Source: Lineolata rhizophorae
Lineage: Eukaryota > Ascomycota > Dothideomycetes > Lineolatales > Lineolataceae
Assembly (NCBI GenBank): GCA_010093515.1
Contig: MU001676.1
Span: forward strand, 1,002,666-1,066,665
Length of the DNA stretch: 64,000 nt
Reading direction: 5' to 3'
Both the position numbers and the translations under genes were made by a program. Below, in pieces: positions 11,792 through 24,925 of this stretch. Under the pieces are notes generated by a model, which was not told where the DNA came from, did not search any database, and worked only from the letters and a program-made list of their open reading frames with translations. Every line of letters starts with the position of its first letter. Position 1 is the stretch's first letter.

Positions 11792-14681
11792 ATGACCTCG
11801 CACACCTCGCGCACTCCCCTCAGCGCACGCTCCACCGACTCCCTCCCTCCGGACTATGACCCCTTCGACCCGCCTCTCGACCCTATCGAAATGCAATCCT
11901 TCACGCGCCCCTCCTGGGAGCGCTCTGCCGCCTACGCCCAGGCCTCCTCGCCGCCTATCGCTCCCCCACCGGCCGCGTCCTCGAGCAATCGCCCCCGCCG
12001 CCACTCGCCAACGCACTCCTCGCCCGAGATTGAATTCACGCCCGCGCCCCCAATGGGCTCACCGGCCGGTGGCTGGTTCCGGACTAGTCGGCGAGGACGC
12101 AGTATGGGCGGCGGCGAAGGCGGCAGTGGTTGGGGCTACGTTCCGCTGGGCGACGAGATGGCGCCGTCGTCATCGCAAACGCCGGGCCGCAAATCGCCGC
12201 CTTTCACCGGCGGCGGGGCCGCCTCGCTCACGCCGTCGACACCAGCCGCGCCGGGCAGCGGCCCGTACCGCTTCCCGACCGACACGGAGGCGCTGCTGTC
12301 GCGTCGGGCGGGCGCGACGGCGGCGTGGAAGATACACTGGCTGACACCGACGATGGCGGTGGGGCTCTTCATCGCGGGCGTGGTGGGCGCCGTCGCCCAC
12401 CATGCGCTGTACGCCGCTTTCGATGGCCAGGAGGCGCATGACCAGCTGCGCATGATTCGGTACGGGACCGCGCTCGCCTTCTACACCAAGGCGTGCCTCG
12501 TCGGCAGCGTCGTCGTGAGTTATAGGCAAAGGATTTGGAAGACGTTTCGGGAGAAGGCCATGACGGTTAGCGCTATCGATGGGCTATTTGCGGTCTGTGA
12601 GGACCCGAGTAATTTTGGGAAGGTGGAGATGGTGAAGAATGCTAAGGTGGCGACCTTTATGGCGTTGGCAACGTGGTACGCGAAACATTCTTTTTGCGTA
12701 TTGCTAATCTTTTGGTGTCCTTTTTTTTTTTTTCACTGTTTCATATCGCCTTTCCCTTGGCGCTATGAGTTTCCATCCATTTGGTTTTTGTTGTGCTTTG
12801 TTACAAGTCCGCCAAGAAAGCTTGTCCGGACAGCTACTAACCTTACCCGCAAGGCTTATCCCCATTGCCGCGGTCTTGGCTCCTGCTGCCCTGACATCTG
12901 AGATTGCGGTGCACCGCAACTCCACTACTTGCCCTTCGGTGCCGACGCTCAATTTCAACGCCGAGTCGACATACGACTTCCGCGACCAAACAGAGTTCCC
13001 GGGCTATTCGCTGTCCTTCTACAACACGACAGACATCAATGCGGAGGAGGCCGGATGGCGCGACTACTGGGACCAGCCTTCGAAGGTCCTCTCGCGGCTT
13101 GCCATCACCAGCGTCTACTTGCAAAAGGCGTTCAAGCGGGACAACGCGCAGAGGACAGCTTGCGGCGTGGGCTGGAACTGTACGTACGAGATTTCATTTA
13201 CGGGGCCCGGTTACCAGTGCGAGAGTCTCGCCAATGGATCGGACAGCAGCAACGATGCTGCTCTGAGAGACATGGGCGCACCGTTCACCATGGCGGATCT
13301 GGCGCCAAGGGGTAAGATGATATACATCGCCGACGTGGACCGCGGCGAGTACAAGAACCCGCAGGTGCCGACGAGTGATAGCGGTGAGCCGATCAACGAC
13401 GAGTGGCCGGTAGACCTAGGGGTCTTCAAGACGGAGCCAGTGCTGTGGATCGGGTACGTGATCGACACGGGGGACCCGCTGCCGGCGTCGTCACCGAACT
13501 ACACTATCTGGAAGACGGAGCGTTACCCGCGCGTGTTCCGCTGCGTCCACCATCACACCAACTACACAGTACAGCTAGATTTCCAAGCGGGCAACCAGAC
13601 AGCTGTCGTTGCGAACCGTACCTTCGGCGCTCCCGTCGTCGACACAGAGTGGCAGCCCGACGGCGCCGAGCCCACGCCGCGCGACAACTGGGTCCGGCCG
13701 GTGCCGGACCGCGGTCGCTACAAGTTGACGGCGGGGTACCACGCGCTGGGCGCCATGCTGCGGCAGTTCCTGCGCGGCACCATCGCGCACGACAGCTCGT
13801 ATCCGCTGACGCGGTCAGCCATCAGCGAGACGCGGTTGATCGAGCAGGCGACGAGCTACCCGATCGCGGACCTGCAGGCGGGGGTTCAGAGCCTCTACGA
13901 GGACATGCTACTGACGCTGCTGTCGGAGCCGCACCTCGAGATCGCGAACCGCACCGCCGTGCCCTGCCACAAGACGCGCACCCTCAACGTCTTTCTGTAT
14001 CACCCGCACAGCCTGTGGATCGGCTATGCGATCGTCGTCTGCGTCGCGCTCGCCTGTTTGGCTATTGGTGGCCATGCCCTCTGGCAGAATGGCGTCGCTA
14101 GCGACACGCTGTTTAGCCGCATCATGGCGACGACGCGCAGCGGCACGCTAGACCGGCTAAGTGTTGGCGCGTGTTTAGGTGGTGATCCCTTTCCGAGGGA
14201 GCTGAGGAGGGCGAAGTTGAGGTTCGGGGTGTTGATGGAGGATGAAGATGAAGGGGAAGAGAGTGGGAGGGGGAGGGGGCTGGGAATCAGTCCGGCGCTG
14301 TCGCCGGGCGCCTGGAGTCATGGTGGAGGCAAGGGCAGGAAGTGGGTGGGTATGGAGGAAGGCTTGTTTGGCAAGGTGGAACATTGCTCTTTCGGGACGG
14401 TAGAGGAGACGAAACCAATTGTGAAGTACGGGCTATATGCGGGGTTGAAGCGGGCGAGGGAGGAGGCGTGGGGGGAAGATGAGTGGGAGAAAAAGAAGTC
14501 GTTGGATGGATGGGATAGTGAGAGAGTGGCGGCGAATTCGGAACATGGCAGGCTATGGGAAAGATTGGAGATGGAGAAATGGTCCGGAGAGTGGGAGAAG
14601 GAAAGATGGCGGGAGAACCTGGACCAAAGTAATGGTTCTGACGACGAACACGACAATGACGTTTTTTACGACTGTTCATGA
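11792..14681 (+). CDS. Fungal polytopic membrane protein of the so-called formylmethionine deformylase-like family
   Basis: Function is unknown; the family name is a database misnomer and no deformylase motif is present. The deduced protein is 903 aa. Residues 1-180 are Pro/Ser-rich and probably cytosolic. Three hydrophobic helices follow (LTPTMAVGLFIAGVVGAV; the FYTKACLVGSVVV segment; and FMALATWLIPIAAVLAP, which spans the splice junction). A large central segment is rich in Cys and N-glycosylation sequons (NST, NTT, NCT, NYT, NQT, NRT), so it is probably extracellular. A fourth helix (IGYAIVVCVALACLAIGG) precedes the family signature, here LRRAKLRFGVL, and an acidic/basic tail. A 178-bp intron (12676-12853) joins ATW to LIPIAAV. 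The ATG at 11792 has good context (CCACCATGA); the frame is open upstream but has no ATG. Confidence 0.85.
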
Positions 14682-15482
14682 AAGAGTTGGGATGCTCCAT
14701 GCTTTGAGCATGTCGAGTCGTATCGCATCGAATCGCACTGTACTGCATTTGACGGAGTCCTCAAAGTCGGCGCAACAGCCATTAGAGTTGTGTAATGTCC
14801 TTGGATTTAGGTTGGATGTGTAGGAGTAGTCCGCTTAACTTTCTTTCCACTGTGGCTTAGTGGGCTGTTAATTATTCTAAGATACCCTTCGAAATTCAGT
14901 GGATTTCTTTGATGGTCAGAGCTTCCTACGTTTGACGACAATTTCGGTCGCCTCTTCACAGCACGAGGGCACTACGTAAAGCATATCTTGCTCCTACAAC
15001 GTAATTGAGGCAGTCAGGAGTCCAGCATCGCAGAAGTGGTGCGGGAAACTATAGCGAGATCTCGCAGTGGTATGGATGTTTATTTAGAGCGTACACGTAC
15101 CGAGAGTTCTAGAGAGCCTCTCGAGCGAAGTTTTCAGTCACTACCATATAGTCATTTCTGTGGAATTAGGGAGCCTTAACTCCAGCATTTTCGTGCCTGA
15201 GGGGTATATCAAAGCCTAGAAAGCCCCCGGATTCACTTGCGCCAGTTCACCTAAGCCAAAACCGAAACCTCGAACCGGCCACCCAGTGAATCCACGTACC
15301 GTCAAAACCGCTCGCGTAGCCAAGCTATTCGCTCTGACGCCCGAGTAACTGTTTAGCGAGTCCGACGCCCACGCCTGTCTAATAAACACCACGTCAACAG
15401 TAAGTGCCGTTCCATATATGCATAACGTGAAACCAAACGCTCAACGAAGCGGAAAAGACACTAAAACACCAAGCAAACCGCA
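14682..15482. other. Convergent intergenic region
   Basis: These 801 bases hold the 3' ends of the membrane-protein gene and esa1. No convincing gene, repeat or RNA was seen. Confidence 0.5.
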
Positions 15483-17510
<2,028 letters not shown>

Positions 17511-17846
17511 GATAGGCTAGGAGTCCGACGTCCAAATTTCGGGATGGAATCTGATGGTGTTGAATTTTGGGCGTCGCTCAAAGCTGACGAGACGAGCGGC
17601 AGATTGCGACCGTGGCGGAAGGCAAGTGGAGGCCTTTTGGGTGCGCCGCAACTGAGTCCTCACCGCCTTTGGAGGCGCGAAGATTCTGCCGGGTGCACGT
17701 GCTAACGACGGGAGGTATTCCATTGACTTATGGTGAACCTCAGCTCAACCACACACTTTCACAACCCCGACCAGGGCGAAAATTGGTATATCGGCTCGGC
17801 TTGAGGCAGCATTGTGCGGAGGTGTGGCATTGCCCGTCTGGAAGCA
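17511..17846. promoter_or_regulatory. Shared divergent promoter of esa1 and rex4
   Basis: Only 336 bases separate the two start codons, so both genes must use this stretch for promoter and leader. I recognised no TATA box. Confidence 0.6.
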
Positions 17847-19217
17847 ATGGACCTCCAGCACCTCTCCTCCAACTGGAAAAAACTGAAGGAGACGATCCAA
17901 CCAGAGCCGCAAAAGGCCACTACCTCCACCAAGTCGGCGGCCTCACCTGGCACGAAGCGACCGCTCAAGCAAGGCCAGAGCACTAGCACTGCACAATCGC
18001 TCAAAACGAAATCTTTGACGCCAAACGGGAAACATCCCAAATCCGCTCAAAACCCAGTCGAAGCGAAGACCCAATCCAACAAAACAACGCAACCCTCACC
18101 CCCCGCCGCCAAGCGGCAGCGGACCTCCGCCATGGGCAACTGGATGTCGCGGCCCAAGGGCGCCTCTACCACCAACGGAACCAACACCACAACAACAACC
18201 GATAGACCAACCTCCGCGCCTCCAAACTCCAAAGCCGCGGCCACCACCTCGACTAGCCCTGTCACCGCCTCCGGCACGACCGTCAAGCGCGCCTCCAACC
18301 TGGTCCCTACTACCGCTGCACAGCACCCCTGGGAGCAGGCCCCGTCTGCCACTCTCGCGCTCTTCGCCGAAGACGCCTCACTCCCCGCCAGCGCCCTGGC
18401 CGCCGCGCACGCCGTGCCCGTGACTAGCACCTCCCTCCCCGGCTCCAGCTCAGCGGCCCCATTCGCGGGCGACAGCAGCTCCACCGGCGCATCGTGGACC
18501 GCCGCCGCCGCGGGCAAATTCGTAGCGCTCGACTGCGAGATGGTAGGCGTGGGCCCGGACCCCGACGCCGACAGCCAACTCGCGCGCGTCTCGCTCGTCA
18601 ATTACCACGGCGCGGTGCTGTACGACGCCTTCGTGTCGCCCGTGCAGCCCGTAACGGACTACCGGACGCGCTTCTCGGGCGTGACGGCCGAGCTGCTGGC
18701 GCGGTTCGGGCGCCCCTTCGCCGCCGTGCAGGCCGACGTCGCCGCCCTGCTCGACGGCCGCGTGCTCGTCGGTCACGCGCTGCGAAACGATCTGGCCGCG
18801 CTCATGCTGGGCCATCCGAAGAGGGATCTTAGGGATACCGCGCGGTTGCCCAAGTTTAGGGAGAGGGCGGGCGGCAGGACGCCCAAGTTGCAGAAGTTGG
18901 CGTGGGAGGTGCTGGGCGTGGAGATCCAGGGGGGCGAGCACTCGAGCGTGGAGGATGCGAGGGCGGCGATGCTGCTGTTTAGGAGGGAGAAGGCGGCGTT
19001 TGAAGAGGAGGTCGTGAAGAGGTTTGGGCGGGCGAAGGGGAAGGCTGTGGCGGTGAAGAAGAAGGTTGCGCACAAGATATTGGATGGGGAGGAAAGTGAC
19101 GCTCCGGAGGAGGAAAATGGGGAGGAGGATGGTGATGCGGGGGATGAGAGGGAGGGCAATAAGAAGGCGAAGAAAAAGAAAAAGAAGAAGAGTAAGAAAC
19201 GAACGAAGAGGTTCTGA
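17847..19217 (+). CDS. rex4: RNA exonuclease 4 (DEDDh 3'-5' exonuclease)
   Basis: A nucleolar exonuclease of the REX4/ISG20 group, involved in pre-rRNA processing. The protein is 456 aa with no intron. It opens MDLQHLSSNWKKLKE, a form typical of fungal Rex4. The Ser/Thr/Ala-rich N-terminus runs to about 225. The exonuclease domain spans about 225-390: FVALDCEMVGVG supplies the first Asp and Glu, LVGHALRNDL the next Asp, and HSSVEDARA the catalytic His and Asp. The tail is acidic and then very Lys-rich (a KKAKKKKKKKSKKRTK-type stretch), fitting nucleolar targeting. The ATG at 17847 is preferred because the 11 codons before it contain no ATG. It shares a short promoter with esa1 and converges on the cyclopropane synthase gene. 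Confidence 0.93.
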   Translation: MDLQHLSSNWKKLKETIQPEPQKATTSTKSAASPGTKRPLKQGQSTSTAQSLKTKSLTPNGKHPKSAQNPVEAKTQSNKTTQPSPPAAKRQRTSAMGNWMSRPKGASTTNGTNTTTTTDRPTSAPPNSKAAATTSTSPVTASGTTVKRASNLVPTTAAQHPWEQAPSATLALFAEDASLPASALAAAHAVPVTSTSLPGSSSAAPFAGDSSSTGASWTAAAAGKFVALDCEMVGVGPDPDADSQLARVSLVNYHGAVLYDAFVSPVQPVTDYRTRFSGVTAELLARFGRPFAAVQADVAALLDGRVLVGHALRNDLAALMLGHPKRDLRDTARLPKFRERAGGRTPKLQKLAWEVLGVEIQGGEHSSVEDARAAMLLFRREKAAFEEEVVKRFGRAKGKAVAVKKKVAHKILDGEESDAPEEENGEEDGDAGDEREGNKKAKKKKKKKSKKRTKRF

Positions 19218-19471
19218 TGTGGAGCGGTTAATTCGGACGGCATAAACGCGCGGGTATGAAGTGCTCGGTATTAAAGGATCAATGGAATGTTAGGGTTGGA
19301 AGGTCATTACACTCTATGCTACGTACTTCATCAGTCTATCGCGCCGAAGATTTGAGAACATTCAAACGCCGCCTAAAACAGCCAGCCAACAGCAATCGAG
19401 TAACGCTGGACAAAACACACTGCATCATCATCCTCTCCCTGTTCATTAATCACGGTCTACGACCCCGCACT

Positions 19472-21278
19472 TCACATCGGCACATCCTCCGCCATCTCGA
19501 CCGCGCCCTCCCTCCCGACCGTAAAAATCACATCCCCCAACGTCTTCGTCGCAAATCCCGCCTCGCAATACGTAAAGTAGTACTCCCACTTCCGCCTAAA
19601 CAGCTGGACGTCGCCCTCGGTCATGCCCTCGTGCTCGCGCAGCAGCGCGGGCTTAATGACGCCGTCGAAGTTGCCCGCGAAGTTGTCACCCCAGACGCGC
19701 AGCGTCTTGGCGTAGTGCGGGCCGATGTTGTCAAGCGAGTCGACGATGAGGCGCCCGCCCGAGCCGGCATGCGCGGACGCGATGAGCTGCGTCACCGTGG
19801 GCAGGTGCCCGCCGGGGAAGATGTACTTGCGGATGAAATCGTCGGATTTAGTGTAGGCGTCGTAACGCTGGACGGTGGTGGTGATGCTTTGGTTAGCCGC
19901 CTACATGCTCTGCTCTCCGGATACCGTGTTTCGAGAGAATGTGAAGTCGGGAATGCGACTGAATGGGAAGGGGGTAGTCTAAAGACTCACCGTCTCTGGC
20001 ATGGTGATGCACTGGAAAGCCGCGATACCGCCCTCCTTTTTCAGCATGCGCTCCACGCACCGGAAATACGTCTCGAGGAACTCCTTCCCGACCGCCTCGA
20101 GCATCTCGATGCTGACGATCTTGTCGTACCTGCGCTCGCGCCCCGCCTCGTCGCGCGGCATCGGTAGCGCCCGGTAGTCGCACAGCAAAATCTCGATGCG
20201 GTCCGTGAGCCCCGCCTCGGCGACGCGCGCCTCGGCCAGCGCCTTCTGCTCTGCGCTCAGCGTCAGCCCCGTGACGCGGCACCCCGTGGCGCGCGCGGCG
20301 TGGATCGCGAAGCTGCCCCAGCCGGCGCCAATCTCGAGCACGTGGTCGTCGGGCTTGATGTGGGCGCGCGCGACGAAGGCGTCGAGCTTGCGCGCTTGCG
20401 CGGCCGCCAGCGTGTCATGCGGCGCTTTAGGGTCCGAGATGGGCAGCCAGATGGGACATGAGTAGGTTAGGTCTGGCGAGAGGAAGGCGGCGAACATGGC
20501 GTTGGAGATGTCGTAGTGGGCGGCGACGTTGAGGCGGGCGGTGGCGAGGGTGTTGGCGCGGCGGAGGAGGCCGGTCAGGGTGGTGAGGAGGCTGGAGGTC
20601 GGAGTTTGACCGTTGGAAAGGCGAGTGCGGTTGAGGATAAAGAGCTGTTATTTTGTGGAGGGAAGAGGGCTGTGTAAGCTACGGTTTTACTTTGTGGTCG
20701 GTTGCGAGAGCAGAAATGATATGAACTTAGGGTCAAGTTGTTTGATAGGAAGATGGAAGTGGGGAGGTCTACTTTAAAGAAGGCAGTGAGGTCCGGACAT
20801 GATACTTCTCCTAGCATATAGCTTTCCGCGAAACCCTAGATGGACCGGAATACGCGTCAGGTCACTTTCAACAATCATCAAGCCTAATAAAATCTCCCGC
20901 AATCGCCTCGCGACTAGGCGCGCAACTCAATTGGCTAAAACCGTAGCTCTCAGAAACACGCACCATATCCGCAAACAACGCCACCCTCAACCAAAACGCG
21001 TCCTTGTGTATTCGCAACGAGGTTTTTGGCATTGATCCACGCGAATTTGAATCTCTGTCTCCTGCCTCTTCCGCCGCAACCTCTTCGTCCTCGGCCGTCT
21101 CGCCGCACGCCGTCACCGCGCCATCGTAGTCGACAAGTTCGAGCCGCCCAATTTCAATGTTGCGAAGCAGAGTTAAGACTGCGTATCTGCACACTTGCAC
21201 CGCCGAATCCCAGGCCAGCGACCCGACGTAGTTGCGCAGGTGGGAAAGGCGCGCGGAGAGTGGCGCGGGGAACGACAT
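19472..21278 (-). CDS. Cyclopropane-fatty-acyl-phospholipid synthase family methyltransferase
   Basis: SAM-dependent enzyme of the CFAS/mycolic-acid cyclopropane synthase family, which adds a methylene bridge across double bonds of membrane lipid acyl chains. The in vivo product in this fungus is not known. The deduced protein is 486 aa from four exons: 20964-21278, 20773-20835, 19991-20644 and 19472-19900. The N-terminal domain (LSHLRNYVGSLAW...LFADM|GFAESYMLGEV) is followed by HYDISN and TYSCPIW, the SAM site VLEIGAGWGSFA (~residue 228), the SIEMLEAVG motif, and the C-terminal FIRKYIFPGGHLP and WGDNF motifs. Introns 1 and 2 are both 128 bp; intron 3 is 90 bp. Start ATG 21278 gives MSFPAPLSARLSHL; the frame upstream has no better ATG. 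Confidence 0.92.
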
Positions 21279-22480
21279 GGACGTGAACTGGCGGGGAAGA
21301 GTTGTCGCCTCTGACAACCGCAATTGGTGGGGCAACTCGTCGATAAAAAAAGAAAAAGACAAACAGAATTATGGGATGAGATGAAGGAGATTTAGCAAAC
21401 AAGTTGAAGCTTAGTATGGGCTCTAATTGATCGGATAAGAGGCAGTTTTGGAGACTAGAACTCTACTTCGATTTGCGCCTTAGCGACAACAGACCAAAAG
21501 GAAGGGCGCGAAAAGAAAATGAGAGAGCCGGGAACGATGAGAGCTTCTTGTGCTCATGAGACAACCTAGGTACATAGACCAGTATCTAGCGCATAAATGT
21601 GTGCTTGCAAAAACGGCAGAGACCGAAAATGTATGACATGCTAGACCCCGGAGGCCTGGGGGTGCGTTGCAAGGGGTCGGCCAATGGTTTGACACCATTC
21701 CGGTGCAAGCATTCCCAACGATCTGCAGGACCTGGCTTTTTCGCGACCTTTTAGCCATGCTTCTTTGTTCGTCGAGCAACCTGAACGGTTTGGTTTCCGC
21801 CTTGCGGATGCCAATTGAGCCGAAGGTAGTTCGGGATCGTCGGCAACGTGGTATAAGCTTTTCAATCCAGCATCAGACGGTCGAATATTTCCGTACCCCC
21901 CTGGATCCTGGATGAATTCGAACGCTGCCTCGTGGTGCGGCCGAACAAAGTCAATGACGTCCACACCCTCGGACCTGGATGACCCCGGCGCGCCAAGGAG
22001 CGCATGCGGCGCACGCTAACGCAGTTGCCGAGCGCGCCGACCCACCGCCTCGCTCCCGTCGAGCCCGACAGTCAATCATCAGTTAAATCGATCAGCGACC
22101 CGAGCGTCTCGCGCGTTTCGTCCTGGTGCCAAGAATGTCCGGATGGTGTATAGAACCGAGGAGAACGGCCTCGCTGCCACGGCCGAGGATCCTGGGGCCA
22201 GGGGAGGGGAGCTGTTACACCAGAAGCAAGGCGACAGCGAGGGGCAGCGCTGAGGGCAAGCTCGGACAGAGTTTAGCGCGGGTTTCCTCGTGCGTCTAGC
22301 ATGCATAACGAGACTCCCAGATGGAAAAGGCGGAGAACGAGAGCGTGTCCAGGGAGTGCGGCTCGACCGGCATCGGAAGGTCGGCCATCCATCCTTGTCA
22401 ACAGACTTCGAAACAATCCTTGCCATCAACTATTCCCGACTCGAGGTAGGCCGTAGTTCAGGTAAAGGCACCTCAGTTGC
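21279..22480. other. Intergenic region between the CFAS and HET genes
   Basis: This 1.2-kb stretch holds the CFAS promoter and the 3' flank of the HET gene. Short frames on both strands resemble nothing known. No repeat, RNA or mobile element was recognised. Confidence 0.5.
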
Positions 22481-24499
22481 TTACTTCGTTAACGATGTCG
22501 GCCAAGGAAATACAACTTCTCGTCTTGGGCACCCCTGAAAAAAGCACAGCCCGTTAATCCAATTTTTAGTAAACAATCGCGGAGCACCTATTGTGGAACC
22601 TTTCCACTCCACTTCCAAAGAGACGTGCTTGTCGATATCGAATTCTCCATCTGCAGGCTGCGAGGAGGTGAAAACGTATTCCGCGGCATCAGTGCCGTCT
22701 AAGCGGCTAACAAAGATCCCACGATAACGGGAAAACGCGCTCCCCCAGTCTTCTCCCACCAGACATGCCAAGCGCAGACATGTTCCTCCCACTCTCATAG
22801 CTTCGACAATTTCCCCAGCCATCAGCTTCATGAATCTCTTCCTGAATGGCGCTTCGAGTTCCAATGACCAAAGAGAATCGTCCTCTACAAGACCATCAAT
22901 ATCTTTCGCAACATCCGAGTACCTGCTACCCAGCCACCCGGAACCCAACACTTCTGCTAACTGATCCAGGCAATTCCGCTGGTAGTCCTCGAGTTCATCT
23001 TCCGGAGCTTGCTCAGAAAGACAAATGTGAATATCATTCACGTTAATAGCCTTGCCCAATTTCCACAAGTGCCCGATTGTGCTGATGCCTTCCTCTAACA
23101 ATTTAGCGTTGATGAAACGACAACTCTTGATAAATGTAAGCTTCCTCGATTCGTCCACTGGTGGCCTAAACCTCAAAGATTGCTCCGCCAGAAAGTTGAG
23201 CACGTTGCCCTTGAGTGCGGCAATGCTACTGCCATTTTTGTCGTTGTTCATGACGATCTCGCCGTTCATGAGATACAGTGCAAGCATGCAGAGACTCAAG
23301 CTGCTCCCTTTTTCTTCCAGTTTTGTGGCATCCAGACGATTAGAGTATCTACAGCAGTTGCCCGCGATGGCGAGGAGATCAGAGCGACATGTTGCCTGGC
23401 GGTCATTGATATCCTTAAAGATGATCGGTGCCATTGGCTGGGTGTTGGAAAGCAGGACGGTGTATTTACCTGCCCGGCTTAGAATGTTATTACACATTCT
23501 TATACCTCTGTGCTCTTTCGTTTGACGTTGGTATGCAAGACAGAACTGCGAAGCTTTTTCGCGGAAATCGACCGAACTAATGCATAGTTCGCCGTAGAGT
23601 GTGCCAAAAAGGGGCTTCCTACCAGGCCAGCCTAGCGTCTTTTGTTTCCTCGTCTCTAGCGATGGGCAGTGAGATATAAGAAGTGTCATCCTCTTTGAGG
23701 CACGATAGTCCTCTTGAAAAGTCCACGCTCTGGACCACCACTTGTCTGAAGCAATCCGGTTTAGAAGTCGTAAGGCCTTCCTAGTCTTCTGGCCCATTCC
23801 TCCTTGAGATTTCACGTTTCCAGCTCCATTTCTCAGCACCTCGGATAAAATGGTCAGCTCCTCTTCAGTCTCGATACGAACCGAAAGCAACGCAACTGGG
23901 TATCGGCTCTTGCTGTAGACAAGATCCATAGATTGCATTGCAAGTTCTTTTTTGTCCGAGTCTTCCTGGTCGATGCACTCCTTGTCAATCCAGAAGAGCG
24001 TGCACGAACAGTAGTCGCTATACTTAGTGACCCTGTCAAGAACCGTATCTCTCACTTTGCTCGCGAGGCGGGTTTTCGTCCGAGTTGCCCGCCACCATTC
24101 GACACGGTCTTCGACATCATATCCACCAATAGTGGCATCCTCGCCATGGGCAGGGTCCCAGGTATAAGAGACGGCGATATAATCACTGTTCTCGAGAGGA
24201 TTGATAGCTATCCGGCGAAGCACTTTCTTCTCAGGTTGTGCAACGGCCCTGTCAGCCGTACGACGTCGTTTACGTCCGGGGCAAGTGGACGACGACATGG
24301 ATTTGTCTAAGTATAAGCATTCCAAACTCTCGATCCACGCCCCATACTGCTCTTTTTGAGTCAGACACTCCTGAATATCGAGCAGACTTTTATAGATAGG
24401 AGCCTGGCTTTGGTCTCGGATTCGTCGAAGAGGTTCAGAGGTGTCTGGCCGCACTCTTGTGTCGGCCAGTAGGCGATTCGAGGCCCGCGGACGTGGCAT
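22481..24499 (-). CDS. HET-domain (heterokaryon incompatibility) protein
   Basis: HET proteins trigger cell death on fusion of unlike strains or act in innate-type recognition; the partner here is unknown. The protein is 672 aa in one exon. The HET domain lies at about residues 105-300, with its three blocks visible: YIAVSYTWDP, LFWIDKECIDQED with YSKSRYPVALL, and WWSRAWTFQEDY. A Lys/Arg-rich patch (GRKRRRTADRAV) precedes it and could be a nuclear signal. The remaining 370 residues match the usual anonymous C-terminal region, ending NGLCFFQGCPRREVVFPWP. The final TAA lies in an AAGTAAGC context that also fits a splice donor, so the last residue or two may differ. HET genes are typically strain-variable. 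Confidence 0.88.
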   Translation of the reverse strand: MPRPRASNRLLADTRVRPDTSEPLRRIRDQSQAPIYKSLLDIQECLTQKEQYGAWIESLECLYLDKSMSSSTCPGRKRRRTADRAVAQPEKKVLRRIAINPLENSDYIAVSYTWDPAHGEDATIGGYDVEDRVEWWRATRTKTRLASKVRDTVLDRVTKYSDYCSCTLFWIDKECIDQEDSDKKELAMQSMDLVYSKSRYPVALLSVRIETEEELTILSEVLRNGAGNVKSQGGMGQKTRKALRLLNRIASDKWWSRAWTFQEDYRASKRMTLLISHCPSLETRKQKTLGWPGRKPLFGTLYGELCISSVDFREKASQFCLAYQRQTKEHRGIRMCNNILSRAGKYTVLLSNTQPMAPIIFKDINDRQATCRSDLLAIAGNCCRYSNRLDATKLEEKGSSLSLCMLALYLMNGEIVMNNDKNGSSIAALKGNVLNFLAEQSLRFRPPVDESRKLTFIKSCRFINAKLLEEGISTIGHLWKLGKAINVNDIHICLSEQAPEDELEDYQRNCLDQLAEVLGSGWLGSRYSDVAKDIDGLVEDDSLWSLELEAPFRKRFMKLMAGEIVEAMRVGGTCLRLACLVGEDWGSAFSRYRGIFVSRLDGTDAAEYVFTSSQPADGEFDIDKHVSLEVEWKGSTIGAPRLFTKNWINGLCFFQGCPRREVVFPWPTSLTK

Positions 24500-24925
24500 C
24501 CTGCGAAGGAAAGCGTACGTAGCTCAAACCAGGACGATATTACAAAGGTGCAGAATTAAAAAGGAGGATGTAAAGGGAACAGGAGAGGTCGTTGGATGTA
24601 AGGCCAGCTCAGTGTACGTACAGTAACAATCCTTATCGATAAGCTAGAACCCCTCACCGAGGCCCCATTGACCTCGTGACCTCGTGTCGATCTTGGCTCT
24701 CCTTCCTGGGCCAAATGACCTGTTCGCGAGTTCGAACTTTTTGAAACTCCAAGAACAACCGTCACGATCACACGATGCTCACGATAATGTCCTAATGACC
24801 TACGAATGAAACACGAGTCTTCTTAACGCTTGCAAACCTGTCTATTTATCACCTGCCGTTTCCCCTCAGCGAACTCCACATCCGCGCCCGTAAATTGCGT
24901 CGCCACCTCCCCATCCACCGCAACA
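24500..24925. promoter_or_regulatory. Divergent promoter of the HET gene and the PPxY protein
   Basis: 426 bases between two outward-facing start codons. The plus-strand side becomes C-rich just before the ATG at 24926 (CAACAATGG). No clear TATA box. Confidence 0.45.

Noticed and set aside
13403-14101. 232-codon frame inside the membrane-protein gene
   Set aside because: Frame-shifted shadow of the conserved exon 2, with Arg/Ala-rich translation and no family.
22530-22605. Possible intron near the 3' end of the HET gene (acceptor-like CTTTTTTCAG with an upstream GTTCCA)
   Set aside because: The frame reads straight through with the expected HET-type ending (NGLCFFQGC), and the donor is poor.
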